A stretch of 64,000 nt of DNA from Cycas panzhihuaensis (lineage: Eukaryota > Cycadophyta): assembly GCA_023213395.1 (NCBI GenBank), contig CM041465.1:56861741-56925740 (forward strand), read 5' to 3'. The position numbers and the translations under genes were made by a program. The notes under the pieces are model-generated. The model searched no databases and had not been told where the DNA came from. It worked only from the letters and a program-made list of their open reading frames with translations. Of the stretch, positions 12,889 through 23,513 are shown one piece after another; position 1 is the stretch's first letter; the number at the start of each line of letters is the position of its first letter.

Positions 12889-13186
12889 ATGGATGGAATG
12901 AACGAGGAGAGGACGAAAATGGCGCAGAAGCTATCGAAGCGAGCTCTATCGCTGAAACCGTCGCCAATACAGGAGCTCTCACATCTGGCTCAGCGTTGCA
13001 ATGCTATCAACCTTGCCGAAGGTTTTCACTCTTCCATTATCAATTCCAATAATAATGACAATAATAGCCACGTTCTCACGTATATATTTTTAGTTTCGCT
13101 AATGCAGGCTTTCCGGACTTCCCAGCTCCATCTGCTATCAAGGACGCAGCAATAGCTGCAATTACAGCTGATTTCAATCAATACAG
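12889..13186 (+). CDS. Aminotransferase class I/II (kynurenine/methionine type), exons 1-2 only
   Basis: Exon 1 (12889-13021) codes MDGMNEERTKMAQKLSKRAL and continues to NAINLAEG. After an 86-base GT-AG intron (13022-13107, acceptor GCTAATGCAG), exon 2 (13108-13186) codes FPDFPAPSAIKDAA through DFNQYR. INLAEGFPDF plus a downstream NQY is the N-terminal signature of PLP-dependent fold-type I aminotransferases related to kynurenine-oxoglutarate transaminase. These move an amino group from kynurenine, methionine or aromatic amino acids to a 2-oxo acid. The PLP lysine and the other active-site residues lie in exons not present here. Both exons are free of stops and the splice phase (1) is kept. 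No organelle transit peptide is obvious. After NQY the match to an exon end at 13186 requires a GC splice donor (AG then GCAAGA). No third exon is recognisable in the rest of the window, so this is either the 5' end of a gene with a very large intron or a gene fragment. The ATG at 12889 was chosen because it is the first one after the TATA box; a second in-frame ATG is at 12898. Confidence 0.72.
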
Positions 13187-14877
13187 GCAAGAATGCGTTT
13201 TAATTAATTTATATTTATTATTAAATACAACGCTAAGACACGTGTCCATGTATAGAAAAGTGCCCGGGTAGATTATCCCTTAGAACAATACTCTTGGAAG
13301 TTTGCCCTTCTGTGAAGTTTCCCTTACAGGATCTTCTCCGGCGCAAAATGCCGTGGTTTTATTTGCATACGCGGTGCGCGTGTGAGGTATGGGTGTCCAA
13401 TCCCGGCGAAGTATAATATTGTTGGGTCGCTGGTTTGGTAGTGCTACATCAAAAGAAACTACTCTACTCTACTTTACCATAGGCTGCGTGTGCCAGATTC
13501 TAGAAAATCCACTCCATCTTAGTCAGGCGAACCTTCTAAATTTATGGTTGTCCATGAATGGTAGCTCCTGGTAGCCAGGCATATGGTACAGGGAGTCAGG
13601 GGACTTCTCAAGGTTTTAACGACCTCCGGGAACTTGTTTTGCTTACCCATTCTGATCAACTCAGTGATCGGTGAAAATCCTTCTGTGACCCGCGTCTGTA
13701 GGTGTGGAGCTGGGAGTTCTGTGCTGGACTTCCAGAACTTGGGTTAACTCTAGTAGGGTGCGGTGTGGTTTGTTTTGTTTTTCTATTCTTTAAAAAGCCT
13801 CCCTAGGACAAGCCTGCGGGATATAATTGACATGACCACATTCCAGAATATAACGATGGTTTTGGTGGTGCTGTTCCTGTATGGTCGGAGGTAAAACCCC
13901 AACCTTCCGAATTTTCTAGAAGTGGGCGATGGGGCATATCATTTTTCAGATATCATTTAGTATGATATATATAGTATCATCTATAGCATATTGGGCAGGA
14001 GGGCGTGGAGGCTGGGTCAGAAAAGAAAGGCCCACCCTAAAATACCAAATGATTGAACCGATATTTAGGATATAAAAAAAAAACTAGCATGTTGGTTTAT
14101 ATCATGGAAAAGTCATGCTTTCTATGTACATATAGATAAAAATGAATAATTGCTGCATATGGAAAAAATAATTAAAAAGCCTTATATGAATATATAACGT
14201 GCGACATTGTGCATTGATTTCTTGCATCATCAACCTTGATTCCTAATAGCCTTTGGATCACTCTAATCCTGATTCATTTATTTCTGTATATATAATATTG
14301 ATTCTGAATCTATAATTTGACACGGTAGAATGTGTCATTCATTATTTACATAAAGTGTTTGGGCTCATCTTGGTATGTCAAAATAGAAGAATTATATCAA
14401 ATTATTTTTAAACACCCATTAATGTTATCGTATTTGTAACAACAACAACAAATCTTGTTTATTATTTAGAAGCTACAACCAATGCAGGCATATAACAATG
14501 ATCATATTTACTATTATGTAGACCCAAACATATGCTTAAATTCAAATTTACTCGTGAACTCAATGAGAGTCATACCCATTGCAATATTCAGTCCTTAGGG
14601 ATATATTGATTATGTGTATAAGTGATATGTGTCAATGTTAGCCCAAGATGCATTATGTAAATTTATAGAATTGCCATAGTCAAATCATAGTTAGTAAAAA
14701 CAATATCATCCATTCAATGAATGACTATGCTTTCTCATGATAAATTATTGTCTCATTTAATTCAATGTTTATGGTTAAGTCATTTATACAAATGCACTTG
14801 CAGTCTAATCTTCTTATGAAACTTTGTTATGATGCTTTTACGAATGAAATGAAATGAAAATTTATTAATGTCCAAAG
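13187..14877 (+). other. Candidate intron 2 of the aminotransferase, no exon seen
   Basis: The first part (about 13240-13920) is richer in G and C and includes a CACGTG core near 13240, but has no recognised protein or element. From about 13930 it becomes AT-rich. A small GAAAT microrepeat lies near 14842-14858. No sequence resembling the next conserved aminotransferase block (the region around a CGQTEA-like motif) was found. Confidence 0.4.
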
Positions 14878-15518
14878 GTGACCAAAAGTGGTCTATGGGA
14901 CTGCCAAAAAGAGCATGTACAAAACATAATCAAGGAGATCCATAAGTTGCACAGCTTTCCCAAGGACATTCATAGGTTGTGTGGCTTTCCCAAGGTTATA
15001 ACAAGTGGTCGAGACCCAAAATTAACAAGCAAGTTTTGGAAAGAACTATTAAAGAAAGTCAACGCATTGACTATAGCTTACCATCCTCAAATAGATGGCC
15101 AAATAGAGGTTGTGAATAAATGTTTAGAAGCATATCTGTGAAGCTTTGCCTCCGATAAGCAAAACAAGTGGCATAAATGGTTGCATTTAACATAGTGTTG
15201 GTATAACACTACATATTACTTTTTTCTAAAGTTATCTCCTTTTGAGGCCCTCCATGACTACATACTACCATCCCCCATCAATGCCTTAAGAGACCATTGC
15301 AATGTATCACTAGTCAAAATTCAATTGGAACAGGCAAAAAAGTCTTAAGAATACTTAAGGATAACCTTAATTTGGTTAGGAATTGAATGAAACAATGAAA
15401 GGACAAGTTTTGAGGATAGTTAAGAAGCTGTGTACAAACTTGAACAACTTGTAGGGAAAATCCACCACATCTTCCATATCTCGTGCCTTAAGAAGAAAAT
15501 TGGCGAAAAGGTGGTTAC
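14878..15518 (+). mobile_element. Chromovirus J, segment 1: integrase fragment
   Basis: Segment 1 of the oldest layer of the nest. It reads integrase core motifs SGRDPKLTSKFWKELLKK and AYHPQIDGQIEVVNKCLEAYL, then broken frames FEALHDYILPSP and HHIFHISCLKKKIGEKVV. The last is the linker before a chromodomain. The copy is 5'-truncated near 14870. It is cut after 15518 by element A and resumes at 21004. Inside it a 30-bp unit is duplicated in tandem (14941-14970 and 14971-15000, HKLHSFPK then HRLCGFPK). Confidence 0.8.
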
Positions 15519-16381
15519 TGTTGACTTATAGATTCCACACCCTTCGTGGAATCACTGCACTTGTCAAGGTTACACAGCGCTGTAGTCTAGTTTTTGGACA
15601 CTGTCAACATGGTTATTCATATACATTCCACATACATTCCATATATAATTCACGAGCGGCATGTATGCAATCAATACATACTCCAACATATCATCAACAC
15701 ACACCAAGAATGCACCAATTTCCACATAACTCTTCTTTTATTAATTCAACAGTTCATTTACACAAGGGCTGGAATGCATTCCTGAGCATTCCAGCAGCAT
15801 ACAGTCCTCTGTTACATATGCGTACCCAGATGGTACTTATCATGTACTCATGCTTTAGTCGGCTGTCATACGTACTGGTCTCCGCACCTTTGCGTACCTT
15901 TGGTCTCCGGCTCTCACCCTCGAGCAGATGACATAGGAATGAATAACTCGGCTCTCACCCTTGAGAGTATGCCATAGAATTGAATCACTCGGCTCTCACA
16001 CTGGAATGGTCCTCAAAGCACCATTAAATATGTCCCTTTGATGCCTTTTGGATGAAAGGTTATGACCCAAAGTCATAACCATACCTTTTTGTCACCAAGG
16101 TACCCTTTCACTTTAATCATTAGTTATACACTTTAACTAATGTCTCTTTAGGTCCGTACGTCAAAATGCGTGCATGCCCGCCTCCCACCGTCCCAGTCTC
16201 ATGCGCATCGCCTGCTCGGCCTGCTCCGCCACTGCACGCACTGCCATGCGCATCTGTGCACGCACCGCCATAATGCATCTGCACGCCGGTTTTTTCACTG
16301 TTTCGCCTCATGCGTACCTCGTGGTCCGCATTTCTGCCTCCTTTGGTCAATCTGACCATTGAGTCAATTTTCATGCCAACA
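15519..16381 (-). repeat. Element A left LTR (3' LTR)
   Basis: 863 bp, TGTTGAC to GCCAACA on the plus strand. It shares blocks with the LTRs of H (for example the TCATAACC region and the CTCTCAC region), which puts A and H in one family. It carries a 41-bp repeat (see separate entry) and GTACG-rich stretches. Confidence 0.93.
15908..16003. repeat. 41-bp tandem repeat in the element A LTR
   Basis: Two full units and a partial third begin at 15908, 15949 and 15990, each opening CGGCTCTCAC and ending near GAATNACT. The other LTR has the same array from 20526. The H LTRs show only one such block, so the array grew within the A branch before insertion. Confidence 0.8.
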
Positions 16382-16405
16382 TCTATCCCGGTCAACATGA
16401 TTGGG

Positions 16406-16423
16406 TTGAGCATCCTTGCTCAA
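16406..16423. other. Conserved hairpin between purine tract and 3' LTR (element A)
   Basis: TTGAGCA and TGCTCAA form a perfect 7-bp stem around a 4-base loop. The purine tract (complement of TTCCTCCCCTCTCTTCT, near 16441-16461) lies beyond it, about 60 bases from the LTR. Element H has the same layout. Confidence 0.7.
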
Positions 16424-16759
16424 AAATTCAAAATTTGGGGTATTCCTCCCCTCTCTTCTAAGGTCGCTCCTGCCGCCCTGCTCCGCTACTTGGTCGCCAT
16501 TCTTGGTTAATAAATCCTCATCTATTGGCACTTTGTTTTGTTCAACTTTCCCTTGATTTTCCGTATGATGATATATCTTTCCTCCATGCTTCACGATATT
16601 GCTTATTTGTATGATATGAGTTATGGTTGTTTTTCTATTTTTTTTATTTTTTTTTGCATTTTATGTTACATACCGAACTGAATCACGTTCCGGTATCAAG
16701 GCAATTCGATTTTGCCTCAACTTCATGCAACACGCTATGGTACAACCAACTGATTCGGC

Positions 16760-17774
16760 TGGTAAGTTGCTCCACCCTAGTTGATATAGGGTTTCAGTTT
16801 ACTACCCTTGACCATTTCAGGTAGTAGCTGGCACGATAGTTTTTCCAATCGGATAGTACCATTACGGTACACTTTGTCGATCCTATATGGGCCTTTCCAA
16901 TGCATCTTCAATTCTCCTTGGGTTGTTTGGGATTTGTTGTCGAATCACCATACTCGATCACCCTTCTTGAAATACGATGTCTTGTCGTGGCGGTGCCTTG
17001 TCCTTTTCCGTCTTTCCCTTGGTGTGGTATGCTTTGTCGATTTCTTCTTATGATCCCTTAATTGGTCTTCTCCTAACCAATGTTCTCCACAGTGTCTCAA
17101 ATGGGAAATTCCACATAGTGGTTCTCCATAAAAGGGCTTCACATAATCTCCAACATATTCTCCATGATTTCTATCTTCTGGAGTGGCAATCGCTTTTGGT
17201 CACATTAGAAAGTAGGTTACATCTATAGGATGAGGGTTTGACTTCATATGCGTCCGTAACCAATAATCCACAAATCTCATCCTGCTTTCCATCGCCTGCA
17301 GAGTTGTAAATTTCTCCAAAATAGGTCGGTTCTTCTTTACGTAATGGGTCGATGTTGTAGGCTTCTCAAAGATGATAGAGGTTTTCTTTGTCACATGAAG
17401 AAGTTGTTGCTTCCTTACAACGGTTGTACTTGATCCATTGTCGGTATCACCTCAATGGAGTTCTTCCCCAACATTGGTAATACTACTTTATTTCCTTCAT
17501 CGACAAGGTGAAGGTTACGTCTTCCAACTTTGGAGACATTGGGTTTTATATAGCCATGGTCTCCCCAATAAAGTCGGATAGGAGTTGCACCTTTCTCCGC
17601 TTCCACAATCGTAAAATCGATCTTTACGACAATTCCTGCCACATCCACCTTGATGTTGGTCAGTTTTCCCATGGGTCGTACTAGTAGTTCATTAGCCAAC
17701 TTCAGCGAATAAGTCGCTGCTTCCAACTTCGGGCTTCCCAACTTCCGCCATGTCGAGGTGGGCAAGACATTCAC
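16760..17774 (-). pseudogene. Element A: protease region joined to integrase C-terminus
   Basis: 17774-17415 reads NVLPTSTWRKLGSPKLEAAT through NKVVLPMLGKNSIEV, the C-terminal side of the aspartic protease region as in H. 17394-17200 includes MRFVDYWL, also as in H. 17142-16945 begins KPFYGEPLCGISHLRHCGEHW, equivalent to the second gag-like domain of H. It then passes directly into the charged integrase tail (KGDRVWWFDNKS, then MHWKGPYRIDKVYRNGTI to about 16860, a GPY-type motif). The join marks an internal deletion of RT, RNase H and the integrase core. The catalytic D-G-G-A of the protease lies at the broken upstream edge (about 17800-17850). Confidence 0.8.
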
Positions 17775-17865
17775 TGCTCCCCATCAACGATCACTCTCGG
17801 AAACTTTTCTCCCAAAACTGACATGGTTACCATCGGATCCATGTCGAATGATGGTATAATTTGCT

Positions 17866-19993
17866 TCAAACTTTTGGTAATTCCTCTCTGTAACACTCCT
17901 CCTTTAATCCAATCAATAACCCGAGAGGAGGAATAGTTAATCGCAATCGCTTCACTAGATTCTCCATCAATAACAACATTCTGGGAATATCTTCGGCTGG
18001 TAATCCTTTAAACAACTCCTCCATTTGCAGTATTTGGGGTTTTACCGTTGATTCATCCGTGATTTTTCCGGCTCTTTTGTTTGTTTTTCGCACATAAACA
18101 CTTTTTGTTTCTGGTTTACCCATTGGTAGTATATTTTCATCCCGAACTAAACCATCCAACACTTGTTTTGCTTTTTTGTATCGATCCAATTCAGTTGAGG
18201 GGTGTGGATATTCTTCATCCACTTTCTCTTCGCTTATTTTGTAATTTCACATTCTTCGCTTTACGCACAATCGTCATTAGATTAGTTGCCTTTGCTTTAC
18301 CCTTGCAATCTTCCGCTTTGTGGTCGCTTGGGCCACATACCTCTGACGGCTTTTGTTCGTATTCTAACTTCATCGGACATTCGGACTTCCGGTGTCCGAA
18401 TCAGAGGCGCATGAGGCATCTCCCCATCTATGTCTCTTCCTCGAGGGTTCCGTGCACCCTCGTTGTATACACGTTGCGAGGTGGGTTGCCTCTTCCCGAC
18501 CTCGACCTCTGAATGATTTTCCTCCGGAATTGTAGAAGCAATCCCTAGTTGTGTGGGTATCTACCTCACATATGTGGCACCACTTCTCCTGGTGCGTCAC
18601 ATTGTTTTTAAGTTCAATTCACATTCCGGGTGGTATGTGAGTTTTCTTCACAAATATGGCACCACTTGGTCACCCTTCCAGGTGTGCTCTTTCTTCTTTG
18701 GTGTCTCTTCTTCTTCCCGATTATTTCTGATTTTCAATCGGGCTACCTCTTTCCTCAGTGCCTCTAATTCCGACTCCTCTTCTGCTACTCCAACCTGGCA
18801 GAAGGGTCGATTGTGCTGATTCTGTCTCAGTTCTCTAATCTCATCTTGCAATCTTAGCAGCAAGGAATCTTGTCCTGCTCAAGGCGTCCATTTCCATCTC
18901 AAATCTAATGCCAACTCTCGAGCATTCTTGAAAGATTTCAGGATGAGCCCGCATCATGGCTCGCAACTTCTCATTTAGCCCTCTCGAAGTAATTTTTCAT
19001 ATTATGATGCGTGATTGTCTCATTGATCATACTACGCAATGATCTTCATTCGGCTAATGTATGTTAGGATGATTCCCGGCCTCTGCGATTTCAAGAATGC
19101 GATTTCCACAACCGTTCTTCGCGAAACTTTTGGAATCTCTCTTCAAATGCTTTCTTAATCTTTGCCCATGGCTCATTTTGTTTATTTCCTTGTACCAAGC
19201 CAAGGGTACACCTCTCAATGTACAGCGGCGTGCTTTAATCTCATCTTCGTCCATTATTTTTCTAACATCAATGAGATTCTGAAACAAATACACATGCTCT
19301 GCTGCGTCTGAAGTATCATTGAAGACAAGTCTCCCAAAATCTCTATGGTCGTCCATCTTGGGAGATTGCAACTGCTTCCCCACCGATGGTGATCTTTCCC
19401 TCCTCCGTCCTTTGGGGATGTCTTTGGGAGTGATTCTCGCCCGTATCCTTTCCAAACAACGGATTTTTAAACGGAGTTTTTATATGTATAGGTTCCACTA
19501 CACCTGGAACTTGTATTGTCAATGGTGTTACCGTAATGTAAGATTGATCCGATCCCCTTCCGTGAATCTTCAAACAAATTTGTCTCGTTAGCTTGTTTTC
19601 CCAATATGCCGAGGGACCTTCCTCCGCCTTCTTATCGTCACCTAGGTCCTTCTGTCCTCCATGGTATACTTCCCTCTGTTAAGATTTCTTTACGTTTTCG
19701 TCTACTTTTGGCTTTCCTTCCAACTCGCTAAACAAATCATCTTTGATAGGGGCTGGTGTCATTATCATGCGTTCGCCATTGACTTCCTCTTCCTGAGGTG
19801 TCTGGGCTCCACTTGCCTCAGATCCTTCAACGGACTGTCCCTTAGTCTCGTTGTTTTGCGAACTTAATCTCCTCGCCCTTCTGAGTTTTGCTTCTTTTGA
19901 CCATCTCAGTGCCCTTTGTCTACTAGTCTCCTTTTCCTTAGGTGAAGTATCCTTCTGGGGCTCTTCCGACCTTGAAGGCCTTTTAGGTGGCAT
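17866..19993 (-). pseudogene. Element A: gag with zinc knuckles (broken)
   Basis: The N-terminus starts at 19993 (MPPKRPSRSEEPQKDTSPKE), the same as in H at 53029. The capsid-like core is at about 19360-19060 (DAAEHVYLFQNLIDVRK, TLRGVPLAWYK). A charged linker at 18863-18648 precedes the CCHC knuckle WCHICEVDTHTTRDC (about 18590-18540). 18222-17866 holds the basic region before protease (LPMGKPETKSVYVRK, MEELFKGLPAEDI). Several frameshifts and stops separate these parts. The protein would form the particle shell and bind element RNA. Confidence 0.82.
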
Positions 19994-20114
19994 TGGAAGG
20001 TCCCCTGGCTGCCGGTGGCTTAGTTACAGCCCGCCATCACGCTGGCCCTGTGGTCCTCTGCCCTTTACACATTCTTTTTCCTTTGAGACCCCTAGGCCAT
20101 GTCCCTCCTCAATG

Positions 20115-20134
20115 GACGTAGGCAACGGAACCAA
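20115..20134 (-). promoter_or_regulatory. Primer-binding site of element A
   Basis: On the minus strand, directly after the 5' LTR, the sequence is TTGGTTCCGTTGCCTACGTC. Element H has the same site. It begins with TGG as expected for pairing to a tRNA 3' end and partly resembles the Asp-tRNA site TGGCGCCGTTGCC of some plant gypsy elements. The primer tRNA is not certain. Confidence 0.65.
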
Positions 20135-21003
20135 TGTTGACTTGTAGATTCCACTCCCTTGTGGAATCAGTGCACTTGTCAATGTTACAGTAGCTATAGT
20201 CTAGTTTTAGGACATGTCAACATGGTTATACACATACATTCCACATACATTCCATATATAATTCACGAATGGTACATGATGCAGTAATTCAATACATATT
20301 TCAAAGACATCATCAACATACATCAAGAATGCACCAATTTCCACATAACTCTTCTTTTATTAATTCAACAGTTCATTTACACAAGGGCTGGAATGCATTC
20401 CTGAGCATTCCAAAGAAGATACGATCCTCATTACATATGCGTACCGGATGGTACTTATCATGTACTCATGCTTTAGTCGGCTGTCATACGTACTGGCTTC
20501 CGCACCTTTGCGTACCCTTGATCTCCGGCTCTCACCCTCGAGCAGATGACATAGGAATGAATAACTCGGCTCTCACCCTTGAGAGTATGCCATAGAATTG
20601 AATCACTCGGCTCTCACACTGGAATGGTCCTCAAAGCACCATTAAATATGTCCCTTTGATGCCTTTTGGATGAAAGGTTATGACCCAAAGTCATAACCAT
20701 ACCTTTTTGTCACCAAGGTACCCTTTCACTTTAATCATTAGTTATACACTTTAACTAATGTCTCTTTAGGTCCGTACGTCCGTGCGTCTGCGCGACCCCT
20801 CAGCTTCCACCCGTCTTGTCATCGCCGCTTGCAGTTCGCCTCGTACATTCGCCATCGTACGCATCATGCGCGCATTCGCCGTGCACGCACCGTCATACGT
20901 GCACGCCGGTTTTTTCACTGTTTCGCCTCGTGCGTACCTCCGCGTGGTCCGTACTTGCCTCCCTTTGGTCAATACAGCCATTGAGTCAATTTTCATGCCA
21001 ACA
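20135..21003 (-). repeat. Element A right LTR (5' LTR)
   Basis: 869 bp, the partner of 15519-16381. It carries the 41-bp array from 20526. The terminal GCCAACA is followed by TSD GTTAC (21004-21008). Confidence 0.93.
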
Positions 21004-21134
21004 GTTACACAGTCTGCACTACCAGAGTTGGTGATGAGGGAAAGATAATCATGAATTTAGAAGCAATAATCGATATTGAGTCAAGACAATTGATGACAAA
21101 GTATGGAAAGAAGCATTTTATCAAATTGAAGAAT
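21004..21134 (+). mobile_element. Chromovirus J, segment 2
   Basis: After removing A and one copy of GTTAC, segment 1 continues here in chromovirus order: QSALPELV, then a degraded chromodomain start ending KHFIKLKN. It is interrupted by element B at 21135 and resumes at 26964. Confidence 0.7.
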
Positions 21135-21458
21135 TGTTAGCATGGAAGTTAATACTAAGTCATATGATTAACATTAAATGTGGTTAGTTAAGTGTTAATC
21201 CAAAAGGTGCGAATATCGGAGGGTTGCAACCAATGGGTTGGATGTATGGTTCGGAGGATTATAAAAGATCCCATAGTCCACTGTAAAATCAACCAAGTGT
21301 AATCAATGTGTTTTATTGATATTTTGTGGTGGGTTTTTTACGAAAAGGTTTTTCCATGTAAAGGTCTCTGTACTGTGTACTTTGTTCTTTGATGTTTGCT
21401 TGCTATGTATGATCAAGATCTTGTAGTTTAGAAATGCACGTTTGCATGTTTCTTCTTG
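21135..21458 (+). repeat. Element B 5' LTR
   Basis: It starts TGTTAGCATGG. The terminal CA has mutated to TG next to the primer-binding site. A TATA-like ATTATAAAAG is near 21259-21268. Confidence 0.9.
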
Positions 21459-22813
21459 TGGTATTAGAGCTGAATGGATGTACATAGCTAAGGTTATGGT
21501 TGGGTGGAGGTGATAAAATTGAAGGCTGCTTGGTAACATTGGTGAGAGCCTTGTTCTTGGCGATTTTAATCTTTGTCGACAATTGAAAGAGCATCATAGT
21601 GTTGCAACGGTTATTGAAGTGGCAAATTTCACCTATCAATGCATTTTTTACCTTAGTTTATGATCAAATATCAATGTTGGGCACTATTCAAACTGTGTTG
21701 TGCTTGTGTTGAAGAATTCTAGGGCTAGTTGGGCACTCCAATAGCTTGTTGGGTTGCATTTGAAGGTGATTTGACAATAGTGGGTTGTGTTGGGCTCATT
21801 TTGATAATGTTGGGCCCCATTTAAAGATCATTTAGACACGTCGAGCATCAAATTCTTGTGCTTCAGCAACAAAAATGCTGTTGGCACCTTGCATAAGCAT
21901 GATTGAGCTTATTTTGGAGCATTTTATGCTCATTTTTGGAAGTGTGGCATTGCATGTTGCTATTTTGGGCATTTTGATATGCATTGGAGGTCAAGTGAAT
22001 GTTGTTTGGAGTGAAGAGATGTTTTTTGATCTTGTTGGTTCATGTTTTCACCTATAAACTATCATGGATTAGTGTTTGAAGTTGCCTGTGTTGTTGGTTT
22101 GTATTGGAACAATTGTGGGTCAGTTTATGTGGGCATCTATTGTGTATTGGAACATGGACATCACTTGTGAAGCCATGGAGAGGCAATTATCAAAATTGAA
22201 GTGTGTTGTTTTATATTGGGCCATGGGCAACACTTTTTTGATGATTATTGATATATACTAGGGTTAAAATCTTAGTAATCATATTACATATATTAAAATG
22301 ATTTTTTAACATGTGATTGAAGTCATGGGTTTTTATAAAATGGTGCATGGGTTTAAAAAGACATAGTCACCCCTTTGAGGGGATATTCCTTTTTAAAATT
22401 TCGAATTTAAAAAGTGAAAAGTCATTTCACATTATACACTTGATTTTTTGTGAGAAAATTATCATTTTCAAGTGGGGATTTTGTGATTTTTCATTAGACT
22501 TACCATCCAAAGTCCAATTGGCATAGCCATTTATGTGTTTTGCAAGTTAAAAGTCATTTTGCTACATGAAGAATGTTGGGTGCAGTGTATTTGTCTTAGA
22601 GCCTACAAAAGATTTGTATTGAAGCAAGTGGAGCATGTAGGCTTGAAAATCTTATTGGTGAGGCGATATTTTATGACAAATGAAGCTCTGTTGTGTGTGG
22701 ATTGTTATTCAGAGTTTTGAAATTTGGGTGTGTGTGTGAAAGTGTCACTAGTTAATTTTCTTGTTGTCTAGAGGATCATTGGTTGCTGTGGGCTTGGTTT
22801 TTGCGCTAGATAC
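21459..22813 (+). other. Element B primer-binding site and long untranslated leader
   Basis: TGGTATTAGAGC at 21459-21470 is the primer-binding site. The following 1.3 kb has T/G-rich simple composition (repeated TGTTG, TTGGGC) and no recognised protein before gag at 22814. Short open frames here look like chance. Confidence 0.65.
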
Positions 22814-23184
22814 ATGATGGAGAAATTGCTACAAGTGATTTTTAATGGTAATAACTTCAGTGAATGGAAGGTGAATATAGAGCTTGTTTTAATGGTAAAT
22901 CAATTGTTAAAAATTATCAAAGAAAAGGCCATTGTTATACCCACAAATATAGAAGAAAAGGAGAAATTTGAGGAGAAACAGTTCATTGTCATTGGGTTGT
23001 TAAAACTATTAGTGACTTCAGATCATAGGGCACTTGTTCACAATCTAGAATGTTGCATGAGATTTGGATGAAATTAGGTTGAGATGTTTGAAGAAAAGAA
23101 ATCAAATCATTGAATTATGTTGATGATGGAGTTGTTGATTGTTGTCATCAAGGACGAGAATGACATAAGTATTAAAATATAATG
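22814..23184 (+). pseudogene. Element B gag N-terminal half
   Basis: It begins MMEKLLQVIFNGNNFSEWKV and continues LLKLLVTSDHRALVHNLE, then out of frame VEMFEEKKSN. This matches the copia gag of element D (LKLSLAPDQRALVHNL, CDTFEKKKTN). It breaks off near 23180 where unrelated sequence begins. Confidence 0.75.
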
Positions 23185-23513
23185 TTTAATGTTCAGTGTC
23201 CCCCTTATATTTTCTTAACTCTCATAGCCATTTTATATTGGGTTATTAAGATGTGTGCATGTGGTGCACACCTATTCATATAAATGTCCTATTGGTGGAC
23301 ATAAGGGTTCTTATATTTGATTAGACAAATATGAGGTGACATATACTATAAATATGTATTCATACCTAATATAATAATGAGAAGGTGATCATTTTCCTAC
23401 ATCTTTATTGTCTTTTGTATTGTACATACTTCATCTTTTGTTTAGTCTTTATAGTGTCATTATTCATCTGCTCATGCTTGCTACATATTTTTTACTTTAA
23501 TAATTTTACTACA
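23185..23513. repeat. LTR-like patch replacing the middle of gag in element B
   Basis: About 325 bases without coding signatures interrupt the order gag, zinc knuckle, protease. The patch could start TGTTCAGTGTCC (23190) and end CTACA (23513), and it has a TATA-like ACTATAAATATG near 23346, as a solo LTR would. No matching target duplication is seen, so it may instead be filler DNA. Confidence 0.3.

Larger units (their letters stand above)
15519..21003 (-). mobile_element. Element A: gypsy deletion derivative with two LTRs (5.5 kb)
   Basis: Direct LTRs at 15519-16381 and 20135-21003 start TGTTGAC and end GCCAACA on the plus strand. A perfect 5-bp TSD, GTTAC, lies at 15514-15518 and 21004-21008. 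Coding is on the minus strand: gag, zinc knuckles, protease and a short piece of the second gag-like domain, which joins directly to the integrase C-terminus. Reverse transcriptase, RNase H and the integrase core are absent compared with its relative H. It has a primer-binding site and a purine tract, so it could in principle have been moved by enzymes of a full relative. The LTRs are clearly alike but show scattered differences. Confidence 0.93.

Noticed and set aside
13389-13574. 61-codon plus-strand frame after exon 2 as a possible exon 3
   Set aside because: Its translation has no aminotransferase motif and the flanks lack convincing splice sites.
15500-16000. Plus-strand frames of 60-140 codons over the LTR of element A
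   Set aside because: They lie in an LTR and recur in the other LTR with shifted ends; not protein-like.
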